Shown here in pieces: positions 60,887 through 64,000 of a stretch of 64,000 nucleotides of DNA; the first letter of the stretch is position 1; every line of letters begins with the position of its first letter. The stretch spans positions 1-64,000 of the forward strand of contig CALUKH010000002.1 of assembly GCA_944321185.1 (NCBI GenBank). Reading direction: 5' to 3'. This DNA comes from an uncultured Alistipes sp. (lineage in GTDB: Bacteria; Bacteroidota; Bacteroidia; Bacteroidales; Rikenellaceae). A model generated the notes under the pieces. That model worked only from the letters and a program-made list of their open reading frames with translations, ran no database searches and was not told the DNA's origin. Position numbers and translations under genes: made by a program.

Positions 60887-62452
60887 ATGAAAAAATTCCC
60901 GACCAGCGTTCTGTGTCTGATGTGTGTGCTTGCGGGCGGGGCCTCGCTCCGGGCTCAGGAGAAGGTGCAACTCCCCGTCTACAAGGAGTTGGAACGCTCC
61001 GAAAACCTCTTCTCCGAAAGCCACAACCCTACGTCGCTGTGGTTCTCGCCCCTGAGCAATCTGATCGACTTCCAGGCCGATTACAAGCTCGAACGCGGTG
61101 ACTTCCACGACCTGGACGAATCGTCCAAAACCGGGCACTTCGGCATCGGAATGGCCGGCCAGCAGCGCTTCAACAAGGTCGTCTGCGCCGGTAGCATCCG
61201 ATACGACGACGGTAAGGAGTTCGCCCGGCGCTGGAACTCGACCCTGCAGATTGCCGACGACAATCCGTTCATCCTCGGCGATTCGATCCCCTCGGACTTC
61301 AACACCCAGCGCTTCGTGCTCTCGGGAAACGTGGCCTACCATCCGTTCGACAGGCTGACTCTCGCCCTCAAACTCGATTACGACACCGGAAGTTCGGCCA
61401 ATCAGACCGACCCCCGTCCCAAAACCGACGGCATGCATTTCGTCATCACGCCCGGTATCCAATACGGACTGGGCGCCGGATTCTCGCTGGGCCTCTCCGG
61501 ATCGTTCAACCTCATGAGCGAATCGATCTCCCACACGGTGCTCGATCCCCGCGAATCGTACGTCTATTTCCGGTTCAACGGCCTGGGCGACTACAGCACC
61601 ATCTCGACCGGTACGTCCCAAAGCTACCCGCGCGACTACAACGGCACGGAGTATACCGGAGCCCTGCAGCTGGCCTGGGATCCGGGACGCGGCATCGCCA
61701 ACCTGCTCGAGGTGCGCTACGCCTCGAACAGCGAAGAGGCCCGCGACGGCGGAGCCACGTTCACCTTCCTCGGCGGAGACTACTCGCGGAAGGGATTCTC
61801 GGTCAGCGACCGCATCCGCTTCGGGAACGAACGCCGCGTCCACAACCTCATCATCGGCTGGCAGCACAAGACCGTCGAGGGCATCTGGTACGAACAGACG
61901 GTCTACTACGATCCCGACAAGAACAACCAGCTCGCATTCAAGATCCAGACTTCGGGCCTCAAAAACCGCGAAACCGCCTCTACCCTGCAGGGTGAATACC
62001 GTTTCGACCTGCTGCGCGAAGGGACTCCCAGTTTCTCGCTCGATGCCGGCGCACGGCTCGAACAGTCGGAAACCATCCACTACGAAGGCGACGGCAACAG
62101 CCGCAAATATACCCGCGTGACGGGCGGCGTCACCGCCTCGAAGTTCTTCTTCTTCGGCCGCAACCAGCTGACGGCGACACTCGGCGTAGCCGGCGGCAGC
62201 GCCCTCAACGCCTCGCAGACCGTACAGGAGCGTCTGCGCGAGGTATACACCGACCCGCAGTTCGAATACATGACCGGAACCTGGATGGGCGGAAACGTCG
62301 AAATCCGATACCGGCGTCTCTTCGGCAACCTCTGGGGTGGTCTGTTCGCCCGCGCAGCCCTCAAATACTACCTGGGCGCAAACACCTTTACCGACCGGTA
62401 CGACGCCACCGACCGCCGTTGCTTCACCTTCGGCGCCGAGATCCTCTTCTGA
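60887..62452 (+). CDS. DUF6850 outer-membrane beta-barrel protein
   Basis: A 521-residue protein with signal peptide (cleavage near LRAQ) and barrel-like alternating strands to the C-terminal aromatic FGAEILF. The opening LPVYKELERSENLFSESHNPTSLWFSPLSNLIDFQADY matches DUF6850 proteins. Probably an accessory outer-membrane barrel of the TonB receptor system. Third gene of the operon, 29 bp before the peptidase. Confidence 0.82.
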   Translation: MKKFPTSVLCLMCVLAGGASLRAQEKVQLPVYKELERSENLFSESHNPTSLWFSPLSNLIDFQADYKLERGDFHDLDESSKTGHFGIGMAGQQRFNKVVCAGSIRYDDGKEFARRWNSTLQIADDNPFILGDSIPSDFNTQRFVLSGNVAYHPFDRLTLALKLDYDTGSSANQTDPRPKTDGMHFVITPGIQYGLGAGFSLGLSGSFNLMSESISHTVLDPRESYVYFRFNGLGDYSTISTGTSQSYPRDYNGTEYTGALQLAWDPGRGIANLLEVRYASNSEEARDGGATFTFLGGDYSRKGFSVSDRIRFGNERRVHNLIIGWQHKTVEGIWYEQTVYYDPDKNNQLAFKIQTSGLKNRETASTLQGEYRFDLLREGTPSFSLDAGARLEQSETIHYEGDGNSRKYTRVTGGVTASKFFFFGRNQLTATLGVAGGSALNASQTVQERLREVYTDPQFEYMTGTWMGGNVEIRYRRLFGNLWGGLFARAALKYYLGANTFTDRYDATDRRCFTFGAEILF

Positions 62453-62481
62453 AACACTACACCTCAAACACGACAGTCAAC

Positions 62482-64000
62482 ATGCATTTTCTGAAAAAAG
62501 CGCTCCTCGCAGCGCTTCTTCTGTGCCAGGCCCCGCTCCTTGCCGCCTCGCAGAGCGGTTTCGCCGTCGTCATCGACGAAAAAAGCTACGCCGAAGCGCG
62601 TCCCCAGGTCGACGCCTACATCGCCCAGATCGAAACGAGCGGTCTGAAGGTCCATCTGGTCATCGACCGGACCTCGCAGCCCGATTCGCTGCGGAACCTG
62701 CTCCGGGACCTCCACGCCCAAAAAGAAGCCCCGATCGAGGGCACCGTGCTGATCGGCGATATCCCGGTCATCATGGTCCGCGACGCCCAGCACCTGACCA
62801 GCGCCTTCAAGATGGATCAGGAGGCCTTCGACCGCTGGGAATCCTCCGTGCCGTCGGACCGCTTCTACGATGACTTCAGCCTGCGGTTCGAACCCATCGG
62901 CCCCGACTCGATCCACCCCGGATGCTACTACTATTCGCTGACGGCCGAATCCGCCCAGCAGACCCGCCCCGACATCTACTCGGGTCGCATCCGCCCCTCG
63001 GACTGCAACGGCACGAGCCGTTACGAAAAACTGCGCCGTTATCTGGAAAAGGTCGTGCAGGCCAAGCAGCATCCCGAACCCGTCGATCAGATCCTCTTCT
63101 TCAGCGGCAACGGGTTCATCTCCGAATCGATGGTGGCCCGCATCGACGAAAAGGCTACCCTGCTCGAACACTTCCCCTGGCTCGAGCGTCAGCGCAACGG
63201 CATCAGCTACATCGACCACAAACGCGACGTCCACATCAAGTCGCGTCTGAAAAACGAAATGCGCCGCCGCGATCTCGACTACGCCGTCCTCCACCACCAC
63301 GGAGACTGGAATACGGAGTACCTGAACGACCTGCCCAAAACCAACAACACCCGCGAGCAGATCGAACAGATCAAACTCTATCTGCGCGAATCGATGCGCC
63401 ACGCCGCCGCCCACGACATCCCGGTCGACAGCGCCCGCGCCCGCATCGCACGCCGTTACGGCGAGTTCCCCGACGCGTGGTTCGACGGCGTGGACGATGC
63501 CGCGCTGCGCGCCCGGGACTCGATCTACGTGAGCGATCTGGACCTCTATCTCGAGGATTTCGACAACTATGAACCCGGCTGCCGCGTCGTGTCGCTCGAC
63601 GCCTGCTTCAACGGATCGTTCCACCGCGACAACAGCATCGCCAACGCCTACATCTTCGGCCCGGGTCAAACCGTCGCCGTGCTGGCCAACTCGGTCAACG
63701 TCCTGCAGGACAAGTGGATCGACCGTTATGTCGGACTGTTAGGTCTGGGCATGAACGTCGGCAATCTGGTCAAGTACGCCCCCTATCTCGAACAGCACAT
63801 CATCGGCGACCCGACCTTCACCTTCGCATCGGCCGACCCGAAGATCGATGTCAACCGTCTGCTGCGCGACGACAAGATCTCCACGTGGCGCCGCATGCTC
63901 CGCGAAGAGCGTTATCCCGCCCTGCAGGCCCTGGCCGTCGAAAAACTCTTCCGCCGCGGCGAACTCTCCTCGCAGGAACTGCTGCGCATCTTCCGCGAAA
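62482..64000 (+). CDS. C25-like cysteine peptidase, 3' end outside window
   Basis: An exported protein (signal peptide, cleavage near LAAS, residue ~22), open to the window end with 506 codons visible. It has the caspase-haemoglobinase fold marks of clan CD, as in gingipains: VLHHHGDWN with His272/His273 and VVSLDACFNGSF with Cys375, then AVLANSVNVLQDKW. An early strand AVVIDEKSYAEARPQVDAYI and TVLIGDIPVI fit the family's first subdomain. The last visible residues (YPALQALAVEKLFRRGELSSQEL) suggest HEAT-like helices. A role in processing a protein ligand for the adjacent receptor is inference. Confidence 0.85.
   Translation, partial: MHFLKKALLAALLLCQAPLLAASQSGFAVVIDEKSYAEARPQVDAYIAQIETSGLKVHLVIDRTSQPDSLRNLLRDLHAQKEAPIEGTVLIGDIPVIMVRDAQHLTSAFKMDQEAFDRWESSVPSDRFYDDFSLRFEPIGPDSIHPGCYYYSLTAESAQQTRPDIYSGRIRPSDCNGTSRYEKLRRYLEKVVQAKQHPEPVDQILFFSGNGFISESMVARIDEKATLLEHFPWLERQRNGISYIDHKRDVHIKSRLKNEMRRRDLDYAVLHHHGDWNTEYLNDLPKTNNTREQIEQIKLYLRESMRHAAAHDIPVDSARARIARRYGEFPDAWFDGVDDAALRARDSIYVSDLDLYLEDFDNYEPGCRVVSLDACFNGSFHRDNSIANAYIFGPGQTVAVLANSVNVLQDKWIDRYVGLLGLGMNVGNLVKYAPYLEQHIIGDPTFTFASADPKIDVNRLLRDDKISTWRRMLREERYPALQALAVEKLFRRGELSSQELLRIFRE

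Overview
The window looks like a piece of chromosome from a GC-rich member of the Bacteroidales, most likely an Alistipes-like Rikenellaceae. The assignment is inferred from gene content and signals. Almost every promoter carries the Bacteroidetes -7 element TAnnTTTG, often with TTG or TTTG 18-21 nt upstream. Shine-Dalgarno sites are essentially absent. The gene set includes a TonB-dependent receptor, DUF3078, DUF3108, DUF4924, DUF4876 and DUF6850 proteins, a BACON-domain lipoprotein, a serine-type sulfatase and the EF-G paralogue EF-G2.

Layout. 1-4.8 kb: 3' part of pnp, a long-leader OmpA/TPR lipoprotein, deoC. 4.9-8.1 kb (minus): DUF3078 protein, S41 peptidase and a small membrane protein, translationally coupled. 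8.2-12.8 kb: nfo, then a minus operon cvpA-rsgA-trmH-aminotransferase, and a small XRE regulator. 12.9-21.2 kb: a GH2 protein with both catalytic Glu replaced by Gln, WbqC-like, ispG and recG from back-to-back promoters, DUF3108, a coiled-coil membrane protein. 21.6-33.2 kb: ROK kinase, prenyl synthase-U32-DUF5009 operon, MFS-S66 pair, M24 peptidase, SGNH hydrolase, EF-G2. 33.7-44.2 kb: Pi transporter, DUF4924, two acetyltransferases, rpmH, murA (Cys to Asp), tdk, sulfatase, CstA.

44,418-54,692 is a 10.2-kb integrated island between two identical 76-bp copies that each contain a complete tRNA-Thr(CGU) gene. It is visibly AT-richer than its flanks. It carries a Bacteroidetes-type tyrosine recombinase, a degenerate SF2 helicase-like protein, two lipoproteins (one BACON plus BspA-like leucine-rich repeats) and several small unknown proteins. 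I see no relaxase, conjugation or capsid gene. Two kinds of repeat mark it. A 24-bp sequence made of two 12-mers lies just inside each end. Four 54-55-bp imperfect palindromes (GTGACA...TGTCAC type, the fourth divergent) each follow a gene or gene block, beginning with one 1 nt after the integrase stop. Two of these sit next to separate intrinsic terminators, so they are not simply terminators; their placement resembles recombination-cassette boundaries. The island also encodes a strongly structured leader RNA (about 50,660-50,835) with two competing pairings. These are the best candidates for something undescribed.

55.0-64 kb returns to GC-rich chromosome: an unknown membrane protein, then a four-gene outer-membrane operon (TonB-dependent receptor, DUF4876 lipoprotein, DUF6850 barrel, C25-like cysteine peptidase cut by the window end).
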